Assembly (NCBI GenBank): GCA_040954595.2
Contig: CM082584.2
Coordinates: 2,728,001 to 2,792,000 of the forward strand
Direction: 5' to 3'
Source: Balanoglossus misakiensis
Lineage: Eukaryota; Hemichordata
DNA: 64,000 nucleotides
Part shown: piece after piece, positions 38,640-50,169 of the stretch
How positions within the stretch are numbered: the stretch's first letter is position 1
Layout of the letters: every line of letters begins with the position of its first letter
Notes under the pieces: generated by a model
What the model was told of the DNA's origin: nothing
The model's input: only the letters and a program-made list of their open reading frames with translations
The model's database searches: none
Made by a program: the position numbers and the translations under genes

Positions 38640-41340
38640 ACCATTTGTTAGAGCGATATTCAGGTCCTAAGAAAACCCAAACTTCAATCAGACAGAACAT
38701 ACTGGTAATCACAATTGCCTTCTGATTGGAATCTGTGCAGGAAAAGCAACAACAAATACTGATCCTCACCTGAAATCAAAGAGACAGACAAAAGCACTCA
38801 TTTTATCAGAATATTTATTTTAAGTATGCAAAAATCCTAACATGATATATCTGTCTACTTATTTATCATGATAGGAAAATTGTTGGAATAAAAATATCAA
38901 AGATATTCCTTCCTAATGCTGCATATAATATTTACATACTCTGGCAGTCTTGTAAATACAATGAAATGTTAGTCAAAAGCTCTTCTTAAGAACTGAGTAA
39001 TTCTCAGTACAAAAAGCAATGTGTGGAAAATACCAACTTAGCATCTTATGCAAAATCAACAAAATTGAGGAATGGTGTCCCCCCTCCCCTTCAGCACTAT
39101 ACATGATTCAACAGCCTCAGAGGGTCATTCTTCACACACACATAAAATGAATGGCTGATTACATGAAATATTTTCGAAAGTCAGTAAGTGGTCATGAAAG
39201 GCTCTTGTTTTTGTTAAAATAAAAAAATGTTAGGAAATTCAAGAAAAGTAAAAAGCAATGTATGTGAATATTGATATTAAAAACATGTGATTTTAATTGT
39301 TTGGCTACTATGGTCACTGGATAGAAGAGATTAGGACTCGTTAATGACTTTATTTGCATTTGAATAGTGAACTTTCCTTTTGACGTTGAACCCCCTAGCT
39401 GGACGAGAAAATGATCTAAATGTATCATGAACGTTTATTTTGTGGATACCATTCATTAATTTACCTTTTTAGGCATATATAAATGCATTATATCTCGATT
39501 GTAATTTGAGTGCATTTCGAGTCTATTAAAGTAGTTTTCGTCGTACGAGGTCTCCTTCACTCCAGTCACTTCCTTATAACAGACTATATTTCTTCACATG
39601 CATCTAATAGTTTGATTCTAACATACTTGTCACGGGTGTCGCCGTTCACCACAAAACACACCAACATGGTTTAAAGGTTTCACAAGACATAGGCCTATAA
39701 CATTTCTTAACTGAAATTGAACAGGGACATCATCAGTTCATATGTGTGGCCGGTCTGGCTACACAGGTGAACTGCTAAATTACGCACATGTATGGGAGTT
39801 CACCTACAGCAGAATACACAAAAATTCATGCAAGTGAAAAATACAGAAGTACAATTGAAGACTTGACGCAAGTTCAGACACCAATTACTTGTGCTAAAAT
39901 GAGCCAGTAGAATGCACCTATATAAAAATGCTTCAAGCTACAGGTAAAGTACAAGGAAAACTAACCTGAAATTGAACATAGACATCTTCAGTTCATACAT
40001 GTGGCCGGTCTGGATACAGAGGTGAACTGACTAAGTATATGCATGGTGTCCTTTTATATCAGCAATCTACACTATGGTGGCGCATTACCTTCAGTTCATT
40101 AGTCAAATGAAACATCCTGGTGGTTTGCATATAATTGAGATCATCAAATAGACTGTAAGTTCTATCATTACTAGAAAGGTGTTCTCATGAATAAATGATT
40201 AAATGATGACTGCAAAGAATACAGGTGTTACATACATACATATATTACATATATATTCAAGTGAACGAATGGTTCGGTCCAAATCCATTGTTTCCTGCTG
40301 GAAAGTTGGATGTCTACACAGGGAATTGGGTGAAAGGTGAGAGTGCTAAGAAAAAAGGCTGATGGTAATTTTCCATTTTTATCTAAATTGAATACATGTG
40401 TGGGCTTAATCTTTCCCAATAATGCTGACACACAAAAAGTTCATTGTTTTACCAAACTTTCCTTGAGAGTCGAATGAAGGCACTTGATATTAGCACAGAG
40501 ACTGATTTTTTCCACACACCACTTTTCTCTTTTCATAGAGCTCCATTCAAATTTTGTACACAACAATGTAATAACATTGTCACTACCCAAGCCTAACTTT
40601 CAAATTACAATGTGACATTTCAAAACACTGTTAGACTCCCCAATGAACCATTAACTCTGGATCAGCATCCCTTCAAATTAGTGATAGCCCTGGGGTGAGT
40701 TTCGTTAATTTTGTTATAATGGTGTTATTTAATTGTTTGGCTGTAACACAAATTACTACATGGAAGTATAAACATGTTATGTCCACACATATGCTGTAGG
40801 TTCAGCTTCAATTCAATTTTCAGCAATCAGATCATAACAAATTATTCCAAAAAAAATGAACATCAAGAGCTGGTGACTTTGTGGCTTTCACATGATAAAT
40901 ATAAACGTGTGAACATTGCCCCATGCTAGAGTGTGATATTAACACGTCTCAAACAACCTACAATTCTCTGTATATAATGAAACACATTCATTATAGCTGG
41001 ATTAGTTGGTTCACAGGTAATCTGTAACCAGATAGGCTGACCTGAGCAATCCATGTTTTTGCAAGTGTTTTATTGTCACTGTCATAGTGTGACTTCTTTG
41101 GTGTAATGCTCCACTGAACACAAGAGTATTAAAATTGGACAGATAAATGACCAATAACACAAAGTCTGTGATTGGGTAATACAAATGATAAGTACACAAC
41201 TGGAAGATCTGTCACTCAAAGTTTTGTCTATTGCTCTTTTCCCTGAGGGAGAAATAGAGAGCAATTTTAGAGATACGTTCTTCAGTTTAATGATCAGGCA
41301 TTAATGAAATATTAGTCTAGTATATAGCTGTATTTTGTCA
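38640..41340. other. Non-coding stretch with one direct repeat
   Basis: No exon with convincing splice sites was found on either strand. A block starting CTGAAATTGAACAGGGACAT near 39,712 and containing GTGTGGCCGGTCTGG is repeated near 39,970 with about 80% similarity, roughly 255 bp apart. Confidence 0.5.
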
Positions 41341-41344
41341 GCTT

Positions 41345-41670
41345 TGCTTCCAAAAACTATGCATGCCACTGCCCCAATAAAGCACGATACCCCTTGCTGG
41401 GAATTGTGATGTAATTAATATCACTTTGAAGTCAATCACAGACTTTTTTTTCCATTGATTGGTCAAAGGATACATGTGTTGTTAAGGATGAGTACCATTT
41501 TGACTTTAGATTAGCCTTGCCTTCACTGTATCTTTACACACAATCACCATTGATCAGTTTATGTGCGTGACTTCAAGGGGGATGCTAGTTACATCACAAT
41601 TCCCAGCAAGGGCTATCAGGTTTTATTGGGCCAGTGGCATGCATGACTCTAAATGTTCGTTTTGGAAGCA
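41345..41670. mobile_element. Inverted-repeat element with ~75-bp arms
   Basis: The left arm (41,345-41,415: GCTTCCAAAA ... ATGCATGCCACTG ... TTGCTGGGAATTGTGATGTAA) is repeated in reverse at 41,588-41,670 with small gaps. The spacer is about 170 bp. It is a fold-back or MITE-like element; no clear target duplication is seen. Confidence 0.6.
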
Positions 41671-41687
41671 GAAAAAATGGGTATATA

Positions 41688-41895
41688 CTGTAAAACATGA
41701 AATTTTCCCAACAGGAAATTTTCGCAATATCAAAAGTGGCGACTGTTATGTAATGATTAATTTTCGCATTCTCGAATTTCAATTCATCATTATTTCAGAA
41801 AAACATTTTTTTTGCGACTTTTTAGTTTTCAGGTTATTTTGGCTCTTGCATGATTCATGCAAATTTATCGCTCGTGAAAATTTCCTGTTTTACAG
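41688..41895. mobile_element. 208-bp MITE with TA target duplication
   Basis: The ends read CTGTAAAACATGAAATTTTC and, inverted, CTGTAAAACAGGAAATTTTC: 19 of 20 bases match. Both are flanked by TA. A TA duplication and CTG/CAG ends fit a Tc1/mariner-type non-autonomous element. It sits right after the inverted-repeat element at 41,345-41,670. Confidence 0.8.
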
Positions 41896-42183
41896 TACAT
41901 CCTAAGTATCTTTTTTTCACACCAGAAGACAATGCATAGTTGCTTTGTGTATGGCAGACTTTGTATTACGATAGACACTGACAACCAGTTACATCTGTCT
42001 CGCATACAAATATGGTCATATTGAAATAAGGTATTACGATGGAAACAAAGTAAAGCTAATGCAAGAATTAGTACAGAACAAGTCTATTCTGTTACTACAC
42101 TGGAATAACCATTCTGTGTTATTTGATCTGTTTAATTAAAGTCTACAGTCTCGTGTTCATTATAGTCAGTTTCCTGTATGAAT

Positions 42184-42468
42184 TTATTGATTCAGAATAT
42201 CAAAAAGACTCATGTCATCAGCCAGCAGACTACTACTTGATTGTTGCTGTGTTTGTTGCATGCTGGGTGCCAAGCCCATCTGAGGTACCTGTGGTCGCGG
42301 CCGTGGCTGTTGTCCTAGTAACAGCTGTTGTTGTTGTTGTGATTGCTGTTGTTGTAAGAACTGCTGTTGTTGTTGCCATGTTTGTTGTGTTGCTGCTGGT
42401 TGTTGTTGTTGTGGTGGTGGTGGTGGAATGGTTGCTTGTGTACCGCTAGCTTGTTGTTTTTGTTGTTG
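42184..42468 (-). CDS. Last exon of a glutamine-rich protein gene
   Basis: Read on the minus strand, an acceptor (GCATTCAACAG|) at 42,469 opens a 95-codon frame ending in TAA at 42,184. The protein is dominated by Gln runs, with a Pro run (IPPPPPQQQ), then QQPRPRPQVPQMGLAPS and a hydrophobic-acidic C-terminus SLLADDMSLFDILNQ. The frame is phase 0 and joins, in phase, the exon at 43,614-43,832, whose donor is a strong GTAAGT. Such Gln/Pro-rich tails with a short acidic-hydrophobic motif are common in transcriptional coactivators, so a nuclear role is a reasonable guess, but I cannot name the family. The plus-strand Val-rich frame over the same bases is its shadow. Confidence 0.7.
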   Translation of the reverse strand, partial: QQQKQQASGTQATIPPPPPQQQQPAATQQTWQQQQQFLQQQQSQQQQQLLLGQQPRPRPQVPQMGLAPSMQQTQQQSSSSLLADDMSLFDILNQ

Positions 42469-42639
42469 CTGTTGAATGCAAACAAAATGGTTTTCTTTTT
42501 AAAGTCACTTCACAGAAAGCGGCAATGTATCAGGAGACAGCTCTCTTTAACGTTCTTCACATTTGTCAATCAGACTGAAATTTAGGGAGGCATAAAGTAA
42601 CTGTAATTTCGGGTATAGTCGTGTCGTGTCTACTATTTG

Positions 42640-42865
42640 ATGGTTAATTTCAGGACCCCCATTGACCTAATTAATTATGTACACGCCTAATTCTAGGCTA
42701 ACCAATAGATCTAGAAGTTTGGATTTTGTAGGACATAAATCAGTTTAGGATCAAAACTTTTTGACAAAATTTCTGGTATCCACAGCAGATAATCCTTGGC
42801 ATTCTGTAGAAACCCTGGGAATCGCTTGGGCCCAGTGAACACTGCTTTCAGCTTTAATTCACCAT
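42640..42865 (-). repeat. Family R fragment, antisense
   Basis: On the minus strand it reads AATTAAAGCTGAAAGCAGTG, then GGGCCCAAGCG, CTGCTGTGGATACCAG and CTATTGGTTAGCC in the order of the family R 5' end. It lies in the intron between the two Gln-rich exons. The DR1 motif is not preserved. Confidence 0.75.
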
Positions 42866-43103
42866 GTAATCAGATGCAGACATTTTGAAAACAATGTGAT
42901 TTAAATTCTAAGCAGACTTTTGTTAAAGGGTTATGATCGTCTAATGCGCATGTGCCAAAGCAGAGATTCTGGTTACAAAAACTTTATCAATGACACAATT
43001 CTGTCTATACAACAGACAAGATGGCGGCAACCATACTCTGTGTCGTAAATTAGGAAAAAAAACAGCAAATTGAGTGAAAAGAAGAGACAAAATGAAAGTC
43101 TTC

Positions 43104-43123
43104 TTTATATATATATATATATG
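43104..43123. repeat. (AT)n microsatellite
   Basis: About ten AT dinucleotides in an intron of the glutamine-rich gene. Confidence 0.9.
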
Positions 43124-43613
43124 GTGGGAAAGAAATATGAAAGGAAGTGAAGGCAGTCCACTATTTGAATGCATGCACATAAAATTTGCAGATATTTGGA
43201 TTTGATCTTATTTTGTACACACAAAATTACACATATGTGCATAAGAGTAAGACGATTGTCTGCATTTAAAACTGTCTGACGGAGGTTATCATCAGTGCTT
43301 CCACACTGATACCATGGAAAAACTAGAAGAATTGAAAATAAGAATGAGACAAGATTTGTTGTATTCCTCTGTCTGTAATTTAGGTCTGCTTTGGGCAAAT
43401 AGTGCTTTGAATTTATTCTGTGTGACTGTCAGGTCCCAAATACATTAAGATAATTTCGGGAATGGCACAGACCATGTTATTTGTAACATCAAGAAAGCTC
43501 CTTTTTTGAGAAAAATGATTTTATTTTTCCCCACATAACAATTCCCAGGAGTGACACGGGTATCAGTCTTGGTTTTCAAAATATTCACTGTTCACATTAT
43601 TGTGACAACTTAC

Positions 43614-43832
43614 TTGAAAGTGGTGTCTTAGTTGTTGATTTGTTGATTGTATATTGGATGGCTGTGCTTGCACTGCTTGTTGTTGTTGTTGGGCTATCTT
43701 TGTAATTGCTTTTGTTGTTGTCTTTGTGTTATGAGTTGATTTTGTCGTGCATGTTGATCTTGCTGATTCTTCAATTCAAGTTCTTATTTTCTGTGCCATC
43801 TCTAGATTCTCCTGCAGTGCTTGAATATTCCT
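43614..43832 (-). CDS. Penultimate exon of the glutamine-rich gene, with two compensating frame breaks
   Basis: Minus strand, acceptor TCTTTTAG| at 43,833 and donor |GTAAGT at 43,613. The exon is 219 bp (73 codons), phase 0 at both ends. It starts RNIQALQENLEMAQKI, probably coiled coil, continues as a Gln-rich helix (QQDQHARQNQLITQ) and ends QSTNQQLRHHFQ. As given, the frame is broken twice: one extra A after AAAAT near the middle and one missing A in a CAAAG word later. The two cancel, so total length stays a multiple of three. This points to homopolymer sequencing errors, or less likely to a decayed exon. It lies about 1.1 kb upstream of the last exon. Confidence 0.65.
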
Positions 43833-44081
43833 CTAAAAGATCAAACAAAGAAAAGTGTAAACAGTCAATCATTGTCATGTGTCAATCTACCAACAGGTAA
43901 CTGACTACAGGAGCTTCAGCCAATTTTCACTTGGGAGATTATTGAAATCAATTTAAAGCTCAGTAACTCCAACTTCGGGTTATTTTCTCAATATTTTTTT
44001 GGGGTATCAACTGTGGTTTCTTGTCCCACTTATCATGGAATTAATCATATTCAAATATTTGAAGGGATTAAAAAGTACATA

Positions 44082-44573
44082 CTGTAAAACACTTTAGTGC
44101 CTTTCACACGTGCCATCAACGCCGCCCCAGCAGCGGCCCTAGGGCGGCGTTAATTTGTAAGTGCCACGTGTGAAAAGGTGAGAGCGGCTTTTTTGGGGAC
44201 GGTGTTGAGGGGTGGGACCTGGGTCGGGGCGCTGCACTAAACAGCGACTCAAATCACGTGTGAACATTGTGACCTTTAGTCACACTGCTGTGGACGCGCG
44301 TAGAGGGCGATGACCCTGTCCCTTTTATATACATGTGCATGCAAAAGTATTTGAGTCACTGATAAGAAATGTTTACCAAATTTTATAATCCCAAAAAGGG
44401 CGCCCTAACAATGGCACGTGTGCAAGCGGCTTTAATTTTTCGCGAGCAATACATTTTCGCCAAATACGCAAGTGCCAAAATAGTGTAAAAATAAAGTGTC
44501 ACGTAAATTTTTTTGAAGATAACGATGCAGTGAATGAAATAAGTGAACGCGAAAATATATACTCGCGAAACAG
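44082..44573. mobile_element. CTG/CAG-ended MITE, interrupted
   Basis: It starts TA|CTGTAAAACAC and resumes after an insertion with TTTAATTTTTCGCGAG, ending ...GCGAAACAG near 44,573. The left end resembles the 41,688-41,895 element. The right end is divergent (CTGTTTCGCGAG when inverted), so its limit is approximate. Confidence 0.5.
44097..44429. mobile_element. 333-bp GC-rich MITE nested in the 44.08-kb MITE
   Basis: Ends GTGCCTTTCACACGTGCCAT and, inverted, CCGCTTGCACACGTGCCAT. Flanks on both sides read CTTTA (44,092-44,096 and 44,430-44,434), a probable 5-bp target duplication (or 3-4 bp within it). The interior is clearly richer in GC than its surroundings and holds another inverted word pair, ACGCCGCCC and GGGCGGCGT. 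Confidence 0.7.
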
Positions 44574-44730
44574 TGGCCGCTCTCGATATAAGATCTGGAG
44601 TGCTGAGCAGTCTCTAACTATGTATACTGATTGGTTGCAATAGAATACATATCAATAAGCAGGCCTTCTCCGCCCGTCAAATAGTGTTTACCCATCGTAC
44701 AAATTGCCAAAATGAAGATATATCCCAATA

Positions 44731-44906
44731 CAGTAAAACTCCAATTATCCGAACTGACAGGGGGACATTGATTTTGTTCGGATATGCAGACAGTTCGGTT
44801 ATTCGGATAGCGATCCTATACAAAAGAACTGTTTGGGGGACATGACAGCAGTTTGGATAACCAAACAGTTCGGATAATTGGAGTTCGGATAATTGGAGTT
44901 TTACTG
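44731..44906. mobile_element. 176-bp pogo/Tigger-like MITE
   Basis: Ends CAGTAAAACTCCAATTATCC and its inverse, flanked by TA on both sides. The TIR resembles those of pogo/Tigger-type Tc1/mariner elements (CAGT...ATCCGAA). The right end carries the inner TIR word GGAGTTCGGATAATT twice in tandem. Too short to encode a transposase. Confidence 0.85.
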
Positions 44907-45917
44907 TATAGGTAATTTAATGGCCTGGAAGGAACATTTTTAGTCAAAAAATAGTGCCATGCATGCAACAAGCAGGTGTGTAAAGTGTGTCACCCACCAA
45001 GCTCAAGGACGCATGAAATAACAAAATAATAACAAAACCAAACAGATTACAGGTAATATTACATATTAAGTGACACGACTTGACAATAGCCAAGTCAGGT
45101 ACAAAGTGCAGAAGTTTTAATGGAGGGTTCCCATACTGATTTTATGTTCTGTGCATACATCTGTAAGTGTTGCATCAACTGAATTTTGCATCAGCAGAAT
45201 TGTTGGCATGGTATATTGTAAGAAGTAAAACAGACACTTTATTTCTTTCAGGGTATTTCAACAGGACTTTGTTATATGACATCACATTTTTAAGTGTTTG
45301 ATTACCATACTACATAAGGTTGAATGTATTTTGCAAACCTGATCAGTGAACACAGTGGGGTAAACCTCCATAGCTGCCAAAACGCACATTTTTTCATGAG
45401 TTTTCCTTTAAACTTGAATTAATGCATATAAATAGGCTTATCAAATTTGATTGTGACGGTACTTTGCAATTCGAAAGTCAGCTGGATTAAAGCGGTTCTA
45501 CCGTTTTTATAGGGGTCCAGTTGACCTCCATGGTGAGTAAACAAGTATTGTGGTCATGATAGTTCCAGCAGTGCAAATGTTGTGTACACTTCATGATATT
45601 AAATATGTTGCTCGGTTGACATAAAAGATTTATCCTTTGACAACCATGCTGCCTTTCAGATGGCCAGCCCAAGATAATAGTGGTGAATTTAAAATAGCTG
45701 CGAGAACTCCAAACATTTTCATACAAGTAATCCGTTTCCGGTTGACGACAAATTCATGCACATACAAGGTATGTCGCTTACAGGCATATAAGTTGAAACT
45801 TTAGGGATAATTATCATTTTTTTTCAAACTTTACTAGTATTAGTCCATGCAGATGTAGGCACTGAACTGTATACAAGTATTTTTAACCCTAAATATGAGT
45901 GCATTTGCAAGTTTTAA

Positions 45918-46527
45918 AGGGGAAATCCGTCGTAGCTGATTTCTACATAATTTGGTAGCTTTGATGTCACTCTTTCAGAAAAAAACATATTCGCCATGTA
46001 TAGGTCGCGCGATTTTTTACAAAATCTAGGGAAAGTTGGCAGAATTTCCAATATGGCGTTTACTGTAATTTGAATCATGGGAAAAAAAGCGCCAGGACCA
46101 ACTTCCGCCCACCTTAGTGTGGGTGATACCATTTTCCGATTGGTGTCACTGCGTCACAAGCTAAGCGTATTTGCATATTTTCCATGGGTTATAGCTCATG
46201 AAAACTGTCAATAGATGACAAATTTTCGACTTTGCTGATGATTGTTTATAAACTGATGCAAAGAACAAACAATAGCTATGAAAATACGCCTAGTCTGTCG
46301 CCCAGTGACACCTATCGGAGAATGGTATCACCCACACCATGGTGGGCGGAAGTTGGTCCTGGCGCTTTTTTTCCCATGATTCAAATTACAGTAAACGCCA
46401 TATTGCCAACTTTCCCTAGATTTTGTAAAAAATCGCGCGACCTATACATGGCGAATATGTTTTTTTCTGAAAGAGTGACATCAAAGCTACCAAATTATGT
46501 AGAAATCAGCTACGACGGATTTCCCCT
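45918..46527. mobile_element. 610-bp MITE with TTAA target sites and long TIRs
   Basis: TTAA lies at 45,914-45,917 and 46,528-46,531. The element starts AGGGGAAATCCGTCGTAGC and ends with the inverse. The arms are about 234 and 225 bp; the left arm has nine extra bases near AGAATTTCC. The 150-bp centre is unique. TTAA duplication with AGGG ends fits Kolobok-type (less well piggyBac) non-autonomous elements. Open frames of 72 and 99 codons read the two arms and are related to each other only for that reason. Confidence 0.85.
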
Positions 46528-47109
46528 TTAACCAGATAAATAATAAAGCTTTGCCATAAAGAAATATGGCTGCCACCGTGGGAAATGCAAGAAACAATGA
46601 AAATGTTGCATTTCTGACTATTGAACTTCATAAACAAAACATGATCTCCTCCACTAGAACTCATGCAAGTAAATGTACACCGCTGAGACATTAGATTTTC
46701 ATTTTTCATTGCAAAATTGCACTTTTTAAAAAATACAGGAATTTTAGATTTTCTTTCATTTTTGGCCTGTTTTGTCATACATAAGTGTTGATCTTGATAT
46801 ATTATGAAATGTCATTTAATAGACATAATTAAAATCATATATAAGATTATTTAAAGCTTAATTTAAATGAATATTTCCTTTTTATGAAAAACTGACAATC
46901 TCGAGCAGGCAAACACTGAGACTGATTACAGTATGTAGAGGATGGGGGCGCAAATTGCATCTGCATAAAGCAAGAAGAATGCTTCAACATAACTGACACA
47001 TCTGTTTAAACAGCCAATAAATGGAAGGGGATACTGCTCCCCCCCTCTCTGAAGTCATATTACTTGATCAAGTTTCCGAAACTCTGAGTATACGAGTCAA
47101 AATGACAAT

Positions 47110-47430
47110 TTGTGCTTAACGTTTGTTTTGGATCAGCATTTTTCTGGTATTGGAGATGGTTTCAATCACAGCCACTGGACAAAACTGGCCATGTTAATGT
47201 TTCCACAAAATCAACAGTCGATTCAAACTGAGAAAATTTGGTCACTGGGAAAAATGTTAGTGATGTCAAAATGTTATGTTTTAGCACCTATTATCGGACT
47301 GAATGAGCGTGCTGCGTTTCATGCATTTATGATGGTTGTCTGCAAAGACCATTGGAGCATGTTTGCCAACAGGACTGTGGTCGAATCTATACTGGTACGT
47401 GTTTGTGTAAATTGCCTATATAACAGTTGA
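47110..47430 (+). CDS. Unrecognised 106-codon open frame
   Basis: A plus-strand frame with low-complexity-free, protein-like composition (for example SGIGDGFNHSHWTKLAMLMF and HAFMMVVCKDHW) and a possible donor, CTG|GTACGT, near 47,394. It may be an exon of an unknown gene on the opposite strand to the Gln-rich gene, or chance. No domain is recognised. Confidence 0.2.
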   Translation: MCLTFVLDQHFSGIGDGFNHSHWTKLAMLMFPQNQQSIQTEKIWSLGKMLVMSKCYVLAPIIGLNERAAFHAFMMVVCKDHWSMFANRTVVESILVRVCVNCLYNS

Positions 47431-47665
47431 CCAGCAGGGGTAGACACCCTTTGGACAGGAATTTGAATTTTAAAGGCACACAAGCTGCAAATTTTGGGAT
47501 AGTTATAATAATTTTATCAAACAATTGAAAAGAAAATAAATGTTTGCGTGTTGGTTGTTTACCATAACTAAAATTTTTGACATTTTCCTACGCGCTAAAC
47601 AAAACTCTTTTTTTGTCCTTATCAGTAGCAGTGTGGCACCATTTCCTAGATAGACAGAAGCTCAC

Positions 47666-47716
47666 CTCGTTGATAGCATTTGGGTGTATAACATTTCTCT
47701 GTTGTTGCTGGCTTAT
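47666..47716 (-). CDS. Small 51-bp exon, probably of the glutamine-rich gene
   Basis: Minus strand, acceptor TATTGACAG| at 47,717 and donor |GTGAGC at 47,665. It encodes 17 residues, ISQQQQRNVIHPNAINE, phase 0 at both ends like the exons at 43.6 and 42.2 kb. The Gln run, strand and phase suggest it belongs to the same gene. The evidence is modest because the exon is short. Confidence 0.45.
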
Positions 47717-47719
47717 CTG

Positions 47720-50120
47720 TCAATAAGATAGGTTACATTTATCTTTAAGGGATTCATAAGTGACTTTGACATAAGACATCTTAACCCTATGACCTTTCAT
47801 ACAATGAGCAGTTGCCAAATTAACTTTCTCTCTGAACATTAATGTGACCAATCCGGACCGGGCACTGTTCCATTCTACTACGCAAAACAACTCATCGCAA
47901 AGAAACCCAGGAAGGGAAATGCTGACAAAATCTACACCTATCAGTAAATTTCAGACATCAAATCTTGTAACTGCATTTATACAATTTATTTGAATAATGC
48001 CTTTGTGGTTATCTGATGTCAATTATTTAATTGAAGAGTTGTTGTGTTGGAGTTAACTTGTGTGAATTGCTTGCCTTTCATTCTGAAAGTCAATTATATC
48101 TTGAGGAAGCAGCTCCCACTTCTAGATTGAAAATATGAATTATTTAAAATACATGTATATATATTTCTTTTCAATGTACAACACTATATCACAAGTCATC
48201 TTTTCACAAGAGGTGGGCCAAACCATACAGGAAACTGTGAACAATCATTCAATGCTTTGATATTTGGACTGACAACACCACTCTTTGGCACAATATTCAA
48301 TTTCAAACATTTTTGAATACTGTAAACGCATTGAATATCGCATGTATTAAATGTTGCTATTTTGCAATTGGGGCCAGTGAGTGAGCATTTAAATATAAGA
48401 ATGCAAGGTTCTCAAAAGAAATAAAAGTCACTGTTTGTTCCTTTGATTTGTGTATCATTTGATAAACTGCAGCCATACACATTCATTGACGAGAAGTGTC
48501 AAAACATCCACAGGTCTATTCATTGAATGTGAGGTGCAAAGCTAGAAATGGAGATGTTACTAGTAGTGTAATACAAAGACAGCAAATAGCAGCCGGACTT
48601 GTTTCCTACAAAAAAATCCAGCCATGTCATGTTGCTGGAAAGTCTTTGTACTTCAATAACAATACAGTCCAATTATGAAAGGGAAAGCTATGGATATGTC
48701 CTGTTTTAAACATTTGTTTGTACTATTTTGATATTCGCCATGTTAATATCACCACAAGCTAATATCCAAACTACACACAACTGCAAGTTCACTGGCCTCA
48801 AGTCACTTGTGGATGTTGACACTAATACCCATTAAAACTTCCTATCTGGGAACATGTAAATGCACACTACAGGAAAACAAACCAATAATTCAGAACACTA
48901 TTGTGACGGTCACAGAACTTGTGAATTTATTACAAAAGCAGTCATCCTGAAAATTGAAATACACAACCTGACGACCATCACTGATTTTAGTCAGCTACCA
49001 TCACTGAATGAAGAACTCAAACAAAAAATTGCTTAATACGCTGTTAAAAATAACAATGCAACAAAAAACACAAATGATCGACTCCAGTCATATATGTACA
49101 TCAAGCAACATCAACTGAAAGGCTACAGGCAGTATCGTCAATACACAGGTTGTTGTTGCTATGCTCAAGGCGTCAATGAATTGGTGGTCACATTTCATTG
49201 AACAATGAATGGGCAAGTGCTCACTCACTTCTTCAGTGAATTTCACTGTTTGTTTATCTTATCATAAAAACTTGGGCACCACAGTCCTTTGGATAAAAAT
49301 ATTCATGTGTGGTGATTTAAAATCAGTGTTGCAAGAAACAGAATTAATCACAGGATTAATGGCTTCTGATTGAAAAATACTAAATGCTTAATATGCCATA
49401 TGCCGCACACAGAGTGATCACATTAGTCAATTGGACCGCTGTTCCGAAGGACTAAAATGATTGCAATGTTTTAATATTATATTTATTTTACAAAACCCTT
49501 ACATCTGAGCTTTACTTTAAAGTACTTCCATTTACAAGTAGTACAAGTACACATCAGTTAACATTGACAGCTAGGCATGACGTCATAGATGTAGGACTTC
49601 AAAACTGACATTCTGAACAGTGGGGGCGCTCTATCATAGTGGGTTTTAATGAACATGTGTATTTAATTTCATGAATCAGATATATCAATGAAAACTGTGT
49701 GTTTTAACATACGCTTATTGTTTATGCATTTGCAGTATCTAGTCATATTACAGTAATACACCAGACATGTTCTTAACTCAATCAATGTGTGTGTGTAAGT
49801 TCAATTTCTGACCACACTCAGATTACCCAAGTCCATGTGACCAACTCTACTGCAAGTATACAGACTTGAACTCCGGAAAACTAGTCACCTACAATACTTG
49901 AACTGGAGCCACATCCAAAACTTGACTTTGAGATATTTTATCAAATCAGTGCTCCTTTTAGAATTAGAACTCCCATGCAATTTTTGTGACAGAAGAAATA
50001 AAGAGATTCCCAGAAAGAACCTCCCAGTTCCCTTTTTAGAGGTCCAACCTTACCATAGAAAACAACGGGTTTGGACTGTACCATGGTGGTGAAATGGTTA
50101 AGCCAGAGCATGTATCAAAA
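47720..50120. other. Non-coding stretch
   Basis: No convincing exon or transposable element. A plus-strand frame at 48,496-48,678 has no recognised domain. Upstream exons of the glutamine-rich gene may lie here undetected. Confidence 0.4.
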
Positions 50121-50169
50121 TACAGTAAAACCTGTCTCAACCAAAACCTGTCTATTACAAGGACATTGT

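Larger units (their letters stand above)
43840..47665. other. Intron-like interval carrying MITEs
   Basis: Between two Gln-rich exons. Apart from the transposable elements listed separately, I see no convincing exon; further small exons could be missed. Confidence 0.4.

Noticed and set aside
42123-42585. Val/Leu-rich plus-strand frames over the CTG/TTG-rich stretch
   Set aside because: They are shadows of the Gln-rich minus-strand exon, which has splice sites, phase continuity and a stop.
45914-46531. Two similar open frames of 72 and 99 codons
   Set aside because: They read the two inverted arms of one MITE and therefore resemble each other.
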